Shown: positions 31,101-41,218 of the stretch, one piece after another | Numbering within the stretch: position 1 is the stretch's first letter | Layout of the letters: each line of letters starts with the position of its first letter | Origin: Polydactylus sextarius | Taxonomy: Eukaryota; Chordata; Actinopteri; Polynemidae | Assembly (NCBI GenBank): GCA_016801845.1 | Contig: CM028912.1 | Coordinates: 7,253,501 to 7,317,500 of the forward strand | Direction of reading: 5' to 3' | Length of the DNA: 64,000 bases | Translations under genes and position numbers: made by a program | The notes under the pieces: generated by a model | Database searches by the model: none | Told to the model about the DNA's origin: nothing | Seen by the model: only the letters and a program-made list of their open reading frames with translations

Positions 31101-32253
31101 GACCCCTTTAAACTCAATGAGAACAGGACATGGAGAAAGTAACCACCTGCTGCTGATATGGAGAAACAGAGTCACTTATCAACATGCTGCACCTCCACGG
31201 CCAAACAATTCTCTACAAGACCTGAGATAACCTGATGGGTTATCAGCAGTTAGTAATTTTCTCATCCATCACAGGCTAATGCTCTCTGATTTGTCTCAAC
31301 ACAAAACTACTTTGCTCTCTCCCCCTATCAATTTCTCATGGTTATATATTAGGAGCCACGATATTATTGATACGTTATGAATAGAAATCAATAATAACTG
31401 AACTCTAATTCATCATGATTATAAACATTAAGTGGCCTGCATCACATCCACACAGCACACACACACACAGCTGTGGCAGCAACACAAAGCCCTGGTAACC
31501 TAGCAACAGCTTCACCATAACAAGACCACTTTATTTCTAGGTATGTCGGACCAGAGAGCACTGATACTGTATGTGGGCAATGAAAACCCTGCATGAGGTA
31601 ACTCCATTACACCCAACATGGCAAGTGCACAGTTTAATTGAACATAAAACCCCCAAAATAATGACGATGATTGTGTTTGCAGAGGAAGAGTACACTGTAG
31701 TGGGTTGTGTTTGTGCACAGGAGAGAAATTATTCATGTGTGTTTGTGAGAGAAAAGGGAAAATCGAGAGACATGAAGGAGCAAGAGCAGACAGAAACAGA
31801 TAAGATTTAGAGTTTCCCATGTGATCCTCCTCCCTGGAGCAGTGACTACATCTGTGCAATCACCCCCAGCCAGCGCGGACTCTCTGCTGGCCTCAGTCAC
31901 CTCCCCGAAAAACTCCCCCAATGCATTCCTGCTCCAGCTGTGGCTCCCCTCCTCTTCTTGGTTCTTCTCGTCTTCCTGCTTACTACCATGCTCTCCGACC
32001 ACTCCTCTTAGCCCCCACACTCATGCTCTCTCACTCTCTTTCTTTCTCTCTCTCTCACTCACTTGCAGGGGCCTGGGAGTGATTATCGGCCCATTGCCGG
32101 GAGGAGGAAAGAAGGAAAGGAAAACGGGGAGGAAAAAAGGGAATTGTCTGGAAAACAACTGCTCTCTTACCCCTTGTTCCGATTCCAGGGGCTCAGCTTT
32201 GACTCGGACTGCAGGCATTCCGTCAAGCATTAACATCCTGTTTCTGAGGCTGC
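13054..32253 (-). CDS. klf12: klf12, Kruppel-like factor 12, five coding exons (5' end missing)
   Basis: Minus-strand exons, in order of translation, are 32253-32171, 26068-25501, 21300-21165, 14200-14043 and 13235-13054. All donors are GT and acceptors AG, and the phases (0, 1, 2, 1) join into one frame. From the Met at 32236 the product has 369 residues. KLF12 (AP-2rep) is a nuclear repressor that recruits CtBP. Seen here: MLMLDGMPAVRVK; the PVDLS CtBP motif at 63-67; a 15-Ser run at 101-115; HVHRIPVVVQS; an acidic SDSDDDDLPNVTLDSVNETG block; RRSESPDSKKRRIHRCDFEG; three C2H2 fingers at about 286-308, 316-338 and 346-366; and the C-terminus RRRHMLV. All this is diagnostic of KLF12. Human KLF12 begins about 19 residues earlier, so one or more upstream exons are missing here. 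A 22-residue segment present in human is also not found. Confidence 0.95.
14043..14200 (-). CDS. klf12: klf12 exon with zinc finger 1
   Basis: The minus-strand acceptor TTTCTGTTGCAG ends at 14201 and the donor G|GTCGGT follows 14043. The 158-nt exon encodes SMSPFSIDSIRRPRRSESPD, then SKKRRIHRCDFEGCNKVYTK and the rest of finger 1 (KSSHLKAHRRTHTG). It enters in phase 2 and leaves in phase 1. The donor GTCGGT is weaker than consensus (+3 C) but is the only one that keeps the finger frame. The intron to the terminal exon is 807 nt. Confidence 0.95.
14771..14832. repeat. (AT)n then (AGAT)n compound microsatellite
   Basis: About 30 bp of AT repeat run directly into eight AGAT units. Similar AATATATATGTAATGATGTA motifs flank it on both sides, so the array lies within a locally duplicated AT-rich segment. 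Confidence 0.95.
14933..15310 (+). mobile_element. Decayed LINE (CR1/L2/Rex-type) reverse-transcriptase 3' end
   Basis: From 14933 the plus strand reads QEVNLPQELMFFFCTTLIHS, followed by VLCTSIIVWFGSETK and a stop near 15066. This resembles the C-terminal end of the RT of fish CR1/L2-type non-LTR elements, where a LP..L...FY..+I.SVL..SI..WFGS pattern is common. Downstream, in other frames, come SCIQDLFSFKVRKHTG-like words, as expected after frameshifts. The copy is truncated at the 5' end, has stops and is surely inactive. The family name is uncertain. Confidence 0.65.
16484..16571. repeat. (AC)n microsatellite
   Basis: About 88 bp of perfect AC repeat in a klf12 intron. The poly-Thr-His and poly-Cys-Val frames across it are artefacts. 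Confidence 0.98.
18538..18933. repeat. Cluster of three CA/TG arrays
   Basis: TG array at 18538-18571, CA arrays at 18741-18784 and 18906-18933, separated by GC-rich unique sequence. All are intronic to klf12. Confidence 0.93.
19426..19522. repeat. (ACACAT)n hexanucleotide microsatellite
   Basis: About sixteen head-to-tail ACACAT units with hardly any interruption. This gives open frames of alternating His-Ile on + and Cys-Met on -. It is a tandem repeat, not a coding gene. Confidence 0.97.
19839..19874. repeat. (GT)n microsatellite
   Basis: About 36 bp of TG repeat within the klf12 intron, next to the low-repeat segment at 19620-19830. Confidence 0.95.
21165..21300 (-). CDS. klf12: klf12 exon with acidic SDSDDDD block
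   Basis: The minus-strand acceptor TCCTCACAG ends at 21301 and the donor GA|GTGAGT follows 21165. It encodes HTDPNGLSPRQIKSDSDDDD and then LPNVTLDSVNETGSTALSIA up to RAVQ. This segment is almost identical to human KLF12 and not found in KLF5. It leaves in phase 2, as expected for an exon that in human is followed by the EVHPSP segment. Confidence 0.95.
21381..21431. repeat. (GT)n microsatellite near klf12 exon
   Basis: About 51 bp of TG repeat, 80 bp upstream (in transcript sense) of the acidic-block exon at 21165-21300. It reads CA on the transcript strand. CA-rich intronic elements near exons can bind hnRNP L, but no effect is shown here. Confidence 0.96.
21539..21651. repeat. Compound (AC)n-(AT)n-(GT)n microsatellite
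   Basis: ACACAC, then ATATAT/TACATATA, then GTGTGT with a few GC variants. The symmetric AC-AT-GT order makes it partly self-complementary. Confidence 0.95.
23291..23919. mobile_element. MITE-like element, family A copy 1
   Basis: A 629-bp segment bounded by inverted ends: TTAAAGGGGGCATAGAATGC at the left, and GCATTCTATGACCGCTTTAA at the right. Internal words recur in two other copies in this window: ATTGTAAACTGTTCTTTAGG, GAGTATTTTAATGAATATTG, and CTAGACACTAGCATAACTTT. No coding potential. It is a non-autonomous DNA transposon, and the TTAA at each end suggests a piggyBac-type target duplication, although the superfamily is not proven. Confidence 0.8.
25501..26068 (-). CDS. klf12: klf12 large repression-domain exon
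   Basis: The minus-strand acceptor TTTGCTCCCAG ends at 26069 and the donor G|GTGAGA follows 25501. The 568-nt exon encodes SPKVRPYSAMDGVPFFLTRV, then KPEPPEDLL, TQTEPVDLSINKPR, a Ser/Thr-rich region with a 15-Ser run, VLTPGPLVAPGAG, HVHRIPVVVQSLPLMYTTAV and LPLLDEVKSQGK. PVDLS is the CtBP-binding motif known for KLF3, KLF8 and KLF12. EPPEDLL matches human GEPPEDSL. The serine tract is a TCC/TCT coding microsatellite at 25790-25834, likely to vary in length. Confidence 0.95.
26069..32170. other. klf12: klf12 intron between N-terminal and large exons
   Basis: A 6.1 kb intron. It has CT/GA-rich sequence at 26430-26640, a poly-T at 28911-28931, a poly-A at 29799-29817 and one MITE copy at 30401-31111. 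The stretch 30040-30330 is low in simple repeats. No coding exon is seen on either strand. Confidence 0.8.
30401..31111. mobile_element. MITE-like element, family A copy 2
   Basis: A 711-bp copy with the clearest ends: TTAAAGGGGTCATAGGAT at the left and ATGCTATGACCCCTTTAA at the right. The bases ACTC abut both ends (30397-30400 and 31112-31115), a possible 4-bp direct repeat; alternatively the terminal TTAA is itself the duplicated target. Internal sequence matches copies 1 and 3 (ATTGTAAACTGTTCTCTGAG, GAGTATTTCAATGAATATTG). Confidence 0.82.
32171..32253 (-). CDS. klf12: klf12 N-terminal exon (MLMLDGMPAVRVK)
   Basis: The minus-strand acceptor CTCTTCACAG ends at 32254 and the donor GGG|GTAAGA follows 32171. 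The codons give SLRNR and then MLMLDGMPAVRVKAEPLESE-QG. Human reads ENRMLMLDGMPAVRVKTELLESEQG, so the match is strong. The exon enters with two nucleotides completing an upstream codon, which shows translation probably starts in an earlier exon. The Met at 32236-32234 could still serve as an internal start. VKAE is a SUMO-type site. Confidence 0.93.
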
Positions 32254-33819
32254 CTGTGAAGAGGGATACAACACAGAGGATGTGTAAGTCAGGTTATTTT
32301 AACGTGACTAAGCAGGTCTCACACTTAGTTCTTCACACAAGGACATCTAACAATTGTTTGCATTTTTTTCCTCTTTTGGCCCAATGAGTAATAAACACAT
32401 TTTATATACACACAAATGAATGTTTTAAAACCCATCAGACACTGCGAGACAAAAAGATGAACATAAACCGTATGAACTCAGTCAGAGCACAGCATGACTC
32501 CCTCTTCTCCATAATAAAGATTTTCAATTGCCTGGTGGGCTGCTGTGGGGCTAATAACACTTCATAACACTGAATAAAATCCTCTTAAGGCTTCAATGGA
32601 ATACAAATACTTTGCAAACGCTTTGATATGCAGTTACTCAACAGAAATGGCAAAAGCCCAAACATACTCAGCTTCATGTCTGAGTGATGACAACAAATAA
32701 ATAAATGAATGAGTGAAAATTTTTACATTTGAGGGATAAATTTCACTCTTATGAAGATATATGTGATATTAAAACCACAATATAGAACTTGCACACACAC
32801 GTTACATGATCTATGTATACATCCTCCCCTCTGCTGCTTCAGAAGCAGGCAGCAATGCCCCGCTCCTCAGCTCCGTGCTGTGGCTTTAAGAGGGATACTC
32901 AGATGGAGCCAATGACAACAATGCATGTTCCGTATCCCTCAGCTGGGGCCGACCTGAGGTAACCCTCCCACTTATTATTTTAGCAGCAGTACATGGAGGA
33001 ATGCAAGCCAGGCAAATAGACTCTAAACATCTCTATTACTCTCTTCTGTTGGCACCAGCGGCCAGGACAACTGGATGTGTGGCCCAATCCTCACAGTCAG
33101 CGATGCCGGCCGCAGCGTCGTGACCACTCTTGTCCAGAGAAAGGCACATAATCTTTCTTTGCACCTGGTTGCCGGACTATTTAACTACATGAAAAACAAC
33201 TAAAGATCTCACACAGCATCTATGTGGTCTGTGAAGGATCCAAGTTTTTGTACTTACCAGAAAATCCACACAAAAATCATTTCTTTTTTTTCTTTTTTCT
33301 TTTTGAACAGATTTCATTTTCAAAAAAATGTCAAAGTATTGTTCCTCTACGTCTTAGATTCTCAAGCAAAAGCTAATCCTGACTGTTTGCTTGTGTGTGT
33401 GTGTGTGTGTGTGTGAGGTAGGTAGAGAAAGAGAGAGGATTTACTCAGTCTGCAACCACCACCACCACCACCACCTCCCCCTTCCCCAGATCTCGCCTCT
33501 CAGGTCTAAGTCCCTCAGGTACCCTGGCTGTGCTGCTATTGTATTGTTGTCCAGGATGTCCTTCGGCTTCAGGTCTTGGTAGGCCCAGATAGCGTTGCCA
33601 TAGTAACGGCTGGAGCGGGTGGAGCTGCAGCCTCAGTCCAGCCTCGAGCCTCATGTATTGAGGAGAGAAGAGGAGAGACGAGAGCACCAAGAGAGGCTGA
33701 AAGTGCGATTTGTTTTTACTCTTGTCTTCTCCACAGAAAAAAAAAAATCGAAATATATTTTCTAAGAAAAGACACTTCAGATAAAATCTTGGTTTTCTCA
33801 TTAAGTAAATTTCACTTTC

Positions 33820-34467
33820 TAAAGGGTTGATTCATAGAACGCAGTTTTTGAATATTGTAAACTGTTCTTTTAGGTCTCAAAAAGTGTACGTTATATTAGT
33901 TGGACTGGAAAAGGCCAAAGATCCTAAATGACAAATGCAACCTCATAAAATACCCCCATAATGAAATGAACCCTCCCACCCATGAATACTGAGTATTTCA
34001 ATAAATATTGAAATGATCTGATTGGATTAGAAATGAATATGTCAGAGTGTTATTTTTTGTCATTAAGCCTTTCTAGGAACTGTACAAGTAAAGGAACACG
34101 TGAAGTTAGTTGTACCATATCGCTTCACCCTAGGCTAGACACTAGCATAACTTTGTCTAATCTTTGTTCTTAGTATCAGAAGAATATTCTGACAGGAATT
34201 AATTTGCACATGATTGATTGTAGAAAGCTATCTTCCTGTTAAAGTGAGCTGGGGTATTTACATTTTGGGGGATGTATCTGAAGTGATGTCAGAAACTGTG
34301 ACAACATATCAGAGTTTGTCCTGGACTGACTCCTTTTACCACGGCTGTTTCTAGTTTTAGGATTTACATGTAGAGGAGGCACAGATGGGGTTTGAAGTTC
34401 TGATATTGTCCATTAAACACATTAAACACCAAGGTTAACACTGTTTTGCATTCTATGATCCCTTTAA
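33820..34467. mobile_element. MITE-like element, family A copy 3
   Basis: A 648-bp, more diverged copy. The left end is degraded (CTAAAGGGTTGATTCATAGAA) while the right end TTGCATTCTATGATCCCTTTAA is preserved in outline. Internal words ATTGTAAACTGTTCTTTTAGG, GAGTATTTCAATAAATATTG and TAGACACTAGCATAACTTTG confirm the family. It has the same orientation as the other two copies. Confidence 0.78.
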
Positions 34468-36192
34468 GCCATCCAGACTTATCTTTTCCCCTTAAAAAAA
34501 GTAAATTCTGCACTCCTCTTATGGTAAAAAAATAATCAAAGAGTCAAAGCACATTTCAGTTTTGCCCAGTATGTCACCGCCAGAATTGCACAAGCAACAA
34601 CCTCTCCTCATGTGCCTACAGTCCAGTTAATCCAGTGGTGTGTGAGCACCTTCCTAATGAACTAGCCAGCAGAAAGCTTTTCACAGGAAATCAATGGCAA
34701 GTGCATACCTCTACTTGTGACTGTAACGACCAAAGAGCTAACAGCGGTAAGAGAGACCTAACACTGAGTAATGAGCTAACAGAGGGGCGCCTGTGTATTG
34801 AGGAGTTCAGTTCATGTCGAAATACTTTGACTGAAGTCAACTGTCGACTGGTTTTGCTCCAATGAAAGGATCGTGTCGTGCCAGCTGGAACATGAGGATC
34901 ACGAAACAAAAAAAAAAAAAAAAAAGAAAATGAGATTAAACAAAGATTGAGTTTGAAATGAAGAGAATTTGTTCAAGTTAATAAACCAATGTGTATCTAG
35001 TCTTCTCTATCGCTACATTTGGTGTGCTGGCAGCAAAGCTCAGGCAACCAGCAGTGTGCTGTCCATCAGCGATATGAGGCTCTGTGTGTGGGAGATGAAG
35101 AGAGGGAGGTGGTGGGGGAGTGTGGTGAGGGGAGGAGGAGGGTGGGTTAGAGGGAAACAGGGTAGATTAAGATCACCTTTCCATTTGCTGCACTCTGAAA
35201 TGAAATGGCCATCCCAGGTGTGTGGGGGAGTTGGATGGAGAGGAGGGTGCAGTGGAGTGTTGAGGCATCTCATTCCTCCCTCCTACCTGCCCTCCCCGTC
35301 TCCCCCGTCCCTACCAAAAAAATCCCTACGAAAAAAAATGGTAAAGGGAGCAGGTGAAGATTGAGGCCAGTTCCAGCAGTAAAAAAAAACTCAAAATAAA
35401 CAGCCACTGTCTGTTGCTCTCTTCGCTTTTCTGTTTATGCTTATTTATGTGGCCGTTAATGCATTTTGAAGTACGAACGGAAACTCCCACCACATATCCG
35501 CATCTGCGACCTCGGGGGCCACCGCCTCCTAGCTCGCTGATGGCTATCAGCTCTGTGCTGACGGAGGCGATAACAACTAGGTGGAGCGAAAGAGATGAAG
35601 CTCAGCCAAACCAACCCTGAACACACTTGCTTGGATCAATTAGAGGTGACAGACCTCTGACCTTCTGAGACCAAACGCTGACCTTATATCTCAGTGACAT
35701 CACCCCCCCCCCCCTTACACATGATGCACCACATAAACCGCAAAAAAATCTTCAAAAGGATAATATTTAACCGACAAAACCCTTCCCTCTGGATCTGGCT
35801 TAACCCACCTTTGCCAGCGGTACGCTGACAACACTGTGAATTAAATGAAGATGGATTCTCTTGTTCATTGTTAATTGCTGAGGTTTAAACAAGAAGTGTT
35901 TTTTTTTTTATTGGACAAAGCCTCAAAGGTGTGTGTTAGCTGAGTGGGTGGGTGTAAATCACTATGAGTTCATGTTCTCTCAGCATTTGCCAGCGTGAAG
36001 ACAGATCCTGCTTTATACTCACTATCTCTGGGTGTTCGCTCACACGGCTACGAGACTTTTTTTTTCGTTAAGGAGAAAGTTAAGCTTAAACAAATTCATG
36101 AAAGCAGTTTGAGTCTCTGGCTGTGTGTTCGTTCTCTTGCTTCCTCTCTCTCTCATCCATCTCTTTTTCTCTTGTGTGCACATACTTGCACA

Positions 36193-36193
<1 letters not shown>

Positions 36194-36228
<35 letters not shown>
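36194..36228. repeat. (AC)n microsatellite
   Basis: About 35 bp of CA repeat. A G-rich tract with GGTGGGGGG units follows at about 36483-36660. Confidence 0.93.
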
Positions 36229-36230
<2 letters not shown>

Positions 36231-38159
36231 AGCACCACACACCCTGAAAACACACTGTAACAGACGGGCCCCGCCAATGCTTTGTTCCCGTGTTGAGCGC
36301 CCAGAGCAACTGGGTGCATCTGTGTCACAGAGGCTGGACCTGCTGCCACGGTCTAGGATGGAAGAGAGATGGAAGAGGATGAGGGGGATGGAGGACAGCA
36401 ATGAATTATGGTAGACACATGAGGAAGGATTAAGGAAGGTGATAGTGAGAGGAGTGAGTGAAAGAGTCAGTGAGTGAGTGAGGGTGGGGGGTAGTTGAAG
36501 AGCCCAGAGTTGCTGGCAGGAGCAGTGGTTAAGGGAAACAGCTAAAGGGGAGTTGAAGAGGTTGGGGGTGGGTGGGGGGACGTTGGGGGGTGGGGGGGAG
36601 GGTGGAGAGGGAGGAGGGGTGGTAGTCAGAGAAGCGAGAGAGAGGGTAGAGAGGGGATATGGACCCGAGCCAAGGCCCGGTCGAGCGCAAAGCACACGGT
36701 GCAAGAATGCCAACAGACCCCCTTCCACACGGTCCTCCACCAAAGAGACGAGTGAAAGAAAAAGAAAAAGAGAAAGCACAAGAAGGGAAACTGCAAGTAA
36801 AGAGAGGACTTTAATGTTGCAACTGAAAAAGACATGACTAACGAGTGATACCAAGTGCAGATTCAGCGCTGTAACTATGATTTGCGATGAGCATTTCCTG
36901 TGTTTTTGCCTGTGCTGTGTACCGCCGGCCTCTTTGCCACAGCTCACTTCCCTCTTCTGTGCCCCTGGACACCCCAATGTGACACATTGGCCTGATAACC
37001 AGCCTATGACTGCTAGCTCACCAGCACACTCCTCCACTTCCTCTCTTTTGAGTCACGCCGTGCACAAAAAAGTCTCTCAGTTAAAGCTGGGTATGTTCAA
37101 AAACAAGTAACAAAGAAAACACTTGCTTGAAAAAGAGAAAGAGAATTAGCTGACTAACACTTTTTCAGTCTGTCAAAAATAAAGATTTAATATATGTTTT
37201 TTTGAAAAACATATGTGTCTTGTTTGCTCGCTGTGTAGACACAATAGAGCCACAACTCAATCACAGCTGATTTCGATCTCAACCTCAGTCTGCTTCATGT
37301 TAGCCTGTGTCTGTTCATGACCTCATCTTGTTGGCCTCATCCTGGTCTTGAGAGTCTTTCAAATAGTTCCCTGCAGAGTTACTACTTCAAGAGTAACTGC
37401 AGTCAGCCAAATAACAGCGCTTGGTGTGGTCAAGGGTTCAAACGACATGAATCTTCAATTCACAGAGGTGAGTACAGCACCACAAAGACAAAACACAGAC
37501 GCTACATATTTAGCAAAACCAAACCAAGTCTGACCTGTTTGTCTGTGTTGTTGTTAATGTTGTTGTCAGCATCTTAATGGTATTTGGGTTAGTTTTGCTT
37601 AAAGCTGCGAAGCTCAAAAGCTCTGGGGATAGAGTGATCATCATGTTTATAAGGCAATCAGGTTTTACACTTTATGTGTTACAATAAAAAGTGTGTCTTC
37701 TGTCTTCCTCTGCTCAGACAAATACTTCACATGATCTCAAAAATTCCTTCAAAGTTTCCAGATCTCATAAAAGTGTACAGCTGTCACCATAGTGTACACT
37801 ATCCACAGTCCATAATGACCATCCATGGTCAGCTAACAAAAGACAGATCAAAACAAAAGCAACAAAAGCTCAGATATGTTGACTTAATGTTGCTCATATG
37901 CATCAGAATTTTATAGATCCTACTTGTTCCTGTTTAATGACAATACATGCTATTCGGACTGATAATGTACCCTAATGTTGAAGAAACATATCAGCTACTG
38001 CTGTTTTCTTAGGGTGATTTTATCAGAAAACAGATCAGTGACTATATGACAGTTAAAAGAGCTGCCGAACATGGTTTCTTTTCTCAAGTTTCAGTGATCA
38101 TTGTGTTTGAATATTCTTTATGAGCAGCTACATTACTTACTCACTATCAGACAGAGAGG

Positions 38160-38310
38160 AGATGTGTTGGCTGGACTGGTGTTAGCTGGCTAGCATGCTA
38201 ACCTCAAGTTGTCAGCATTGTACGTCTCTTTTCACAGGTTGAGCAGCACTACCCACGATAACTGAACTAACCTTTGTGTGTAAAAGTTGGTGGAGTTCCC
38301 CTTTAACAAT
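38160..38310. mobile_element. Fragment of a fish DNA-transposon end
   Basis: Contains TAGCTGGCTAGCATGCTAAC and ends GTTGGTGGAGTTCCCCTTTAA. Its reverse complement, TTAAAGGGGAACTCCACCAAC, resembles a terminal motif I recall as common in teleost non-autonomous elements. The opposite terminus is not found, so this is a fragment with an uncertain left border. Confidence 0.4.
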
Positions 38311-40061
38311 TTTCTGACTCCACATACCAGGTGAATGCTGTTTACCTGATTTGTCATAAACACATACCCAGTCCTGCCGGCTCATCTCATTACTTTCTAA
38401 ACAGCACATACCAGCTAAACAGTGTTGATGCTATTTGTTTAGTGCGTGTCTACGGCAGAGAAGCGTGTTTTCGCTAAGACTTCACTCCTGGATGTACTGA
38501 GATGGACATAGACTTTTTTTTCTAATCATTCCTGGCACTCTGTGAATGGTCTCAGAATTTCCATTTCATAAGCCGTATTTTCTTTGGCAGGAGCAGCAAG
38601 CGAAGTCTTTTGGATGCTTCTGGGACATTTTTGAATGGGGCTCAAGAGAGCAGAGTGCTGCTACCTCTCTGCTCATAGAAGCGTGGACTTCTCCAGCCCC
38701 TGACAAGTAAAATGGCATCAAACCAGTTTATGTGCATTACCCTTTGAAAAAAAAAATGTTCCCTTTAGGGTTAAAAACCCCTTAGAGATGTACTCGACTG
38801 ATGCACTTCACCTCAAAACACCCTCTTTCTTTTTCCTCTGGGAATAAATCAGTTCCACAGAGACACAACAACACAGCTCTTTTCATGAACACAACTATTA
38901 TTAGACAGAATACATGTCTCATGTGTTGGATGTTTACATGTCTGGGACACAGCAAAACTTGGAGAGCTTATCGGGTCCCATCTGTCTGATTATATCTGCA
39001 TAAGCTTCACCTGATATGGAATCTGATTTGTTATACATGGACTGGGCTCCGTGTCACACGCAGAGGTTATGTGGTCCTGTAGCAGCTATTTAAAAACCTT
39101 TTAATGGTTTTGTCTCTTTGACGTCATAAAACTCGCAGAACACGATTAACACATAATGAAGGATCATTTTATTTAAAGAGCTTGTCACCAGCAACAATAT
39201 ATGGCACTGACGCTCACAAAACTGACTCACGACTTGAATGAATATGCCTGTGCCCGACCGCTCTTTATAGCTGGTTGTGAAGGAGAATGTTATCGATAAA
39301 ATGCCTGTCAAAAAAATGCCACGTTCGGGAGAAAAAAAAACTGAGCGTTTATAAAAATCAAAGGCACAGACTGAGACAGCCTCAAAAGATGAACACCAAA
39401 AAACCATTTGCACAGGCTGAATGGAGAAGGCAAAGGGTAAGTATTGATTTGATCGATCTGTACTTCAGAATACAAATCAAGCTCCATTGTGGTAAAACCC
39501 AGCTTTAAAAAAAAAAAAAAAAAAAGCTAAAAAACTCAATGTGTGGGACTCCACAGACAGCGCCCATTGAGATTATATTACACATATTTGTAATGCAATG
39601 TTCCAAATTATACTTTATATCTTATACCAGTGGACAAGCAAGTAATTTTGTAATCACACAGTGCATTTTGGGCAATGCAGACTGTATGGTCAGATGAGGG
39701 GAGGGGTGATTAAATCAACATGTGTTTATGGGGTTTGATACAGTATGTGGAAATAGGCTCAGCAACAATGTGCTGTGCTGTTTTGTTTTTTGTTTTTTTA
39801 CTCCTGCTCTCCTCATTATGTAAGTTCCTGGTTCCTGTACATATCTAAGAGAAAAAAAATGTTCCAGTGTAATATAAACTTTCTCTACAGCTGGAGAAAC
39901 AAATGAACAGTCAAATAGGTAGGTCGAGTAAGGTAGTGGGGGGATAATTTGTGTGTGTGTGAGAGAGAAAGCAGTAAACTCGTGTTCTCGAGCCAGAGAG
40001 CTAAGCACCTGGGAGGAAACCAGCTCCATTTATAGAGTAGATACCCATGTAAATACACAAG

Positions 40062-40063
<2 letters not shown>

Positions 40064-40098
<35 letters not shown>
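40064..40098. repeat. (AC)n microsatellite
   Basis: Perfect CA repeat of about 35 bp. Further short CA arrays lie at 40898-40924 and 41184-41216. Confidence 0.93.
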
Positions 40099-40102
<4 letters not shown>

Positions 40103-40896
40103 TGAGTAACACACACTCATGGACAAGCAAGGCCCATGGAAGTTCCCATATTCTGGTGGATTGCCCTTGGGTCCTTTCTATTTCTGCCAGGGGCAGGGGG
40201 ATCCTGTGTCAGTAATCCTGTCGGGATGAGGGGGATGAGGTCGCCGGATGCAGCTCAAGTCCACTGCCCTCAACAGGACACACACGAAAATAATTTGAAG
40301 GAATTTTGAATGGACACTACATACAACAAACTTTCAACTACAGTATGTTTACACAGGAAAACACACATACAGTGTTTAATTAAAGGTGATCAAATAGTAG
40401 CAAGAAATAGAATAACACACACTAAACTAAATTACATAATTGCTGTCACATACTTTGAAAAAATCACCCTAAACACATTGATTTATCCTGTGCAGGTTAT
40501 GTCAGTAATAACACACCACCACATATGTTTTTAGTATCTACTAAAACATGTTGAATGTTATGGTAAAAAAAAAAACAAAGTCAGCAACACCTGTAAACAT
40601 TTCTGAAATACAATATTTTTCAACAGGACAAAGGTGAATTTAATTTATTTATTTTTTTGCAGTGACTTTTGTCTTGTGAAAGATCCCCACCTCCGCCAAT
40701 ACCGCCTCCGTTGCTGCTGAGGTCTTGTGAAACTGTGGGAAATGAAGAAGCTATTTATTCTGAGAGGAAACACTCAAAGCGAAAAGAAGAGTCGGTCGCT
40801 GTCTGGTTTATCTGTGTCTGTGTCTGCATGTCAAACGCACTTCTTATGAAGATGACTTCCTGAGCCCCCTGTTCTGTTTTATTATTTGGCTACCAA

Positions 40897-40928
<32 letters not shown>

Positions 40929-41181
40929 TCACAAACATACACAAAAAATCTTGTGACCTTAGCCTGCACCCACAATGAACCATATTTATCTTAGATTCAG
41001 AGAAAAAAAAACACACTCACACACACACAAGCATATAAAACTCTCTCAACACTGCAGCTCTTCTCATGAAAGAAGAATATAGATGCCCATTCAACTAAAA
41101 CAGCCACCCACACACACCTACAGTACGCACAAAGACACACACACATGCACGAAAAGCACGTACAGTTACACACGCAAATTG

Positions 41182-41218
<37 letters not shown>

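Noticed and set aside
31821..32387. 188-codon plus frame
   Set aside because: Antisense shadow of the klf12 N-terminal exon and surrounding pyrimidine-rich intron.
36153..37037. 294-codon minus frame
   Set aside because: Longest minus frame but composed of pyrimidine tracts and a CA array; no start context, domain or splice signals.
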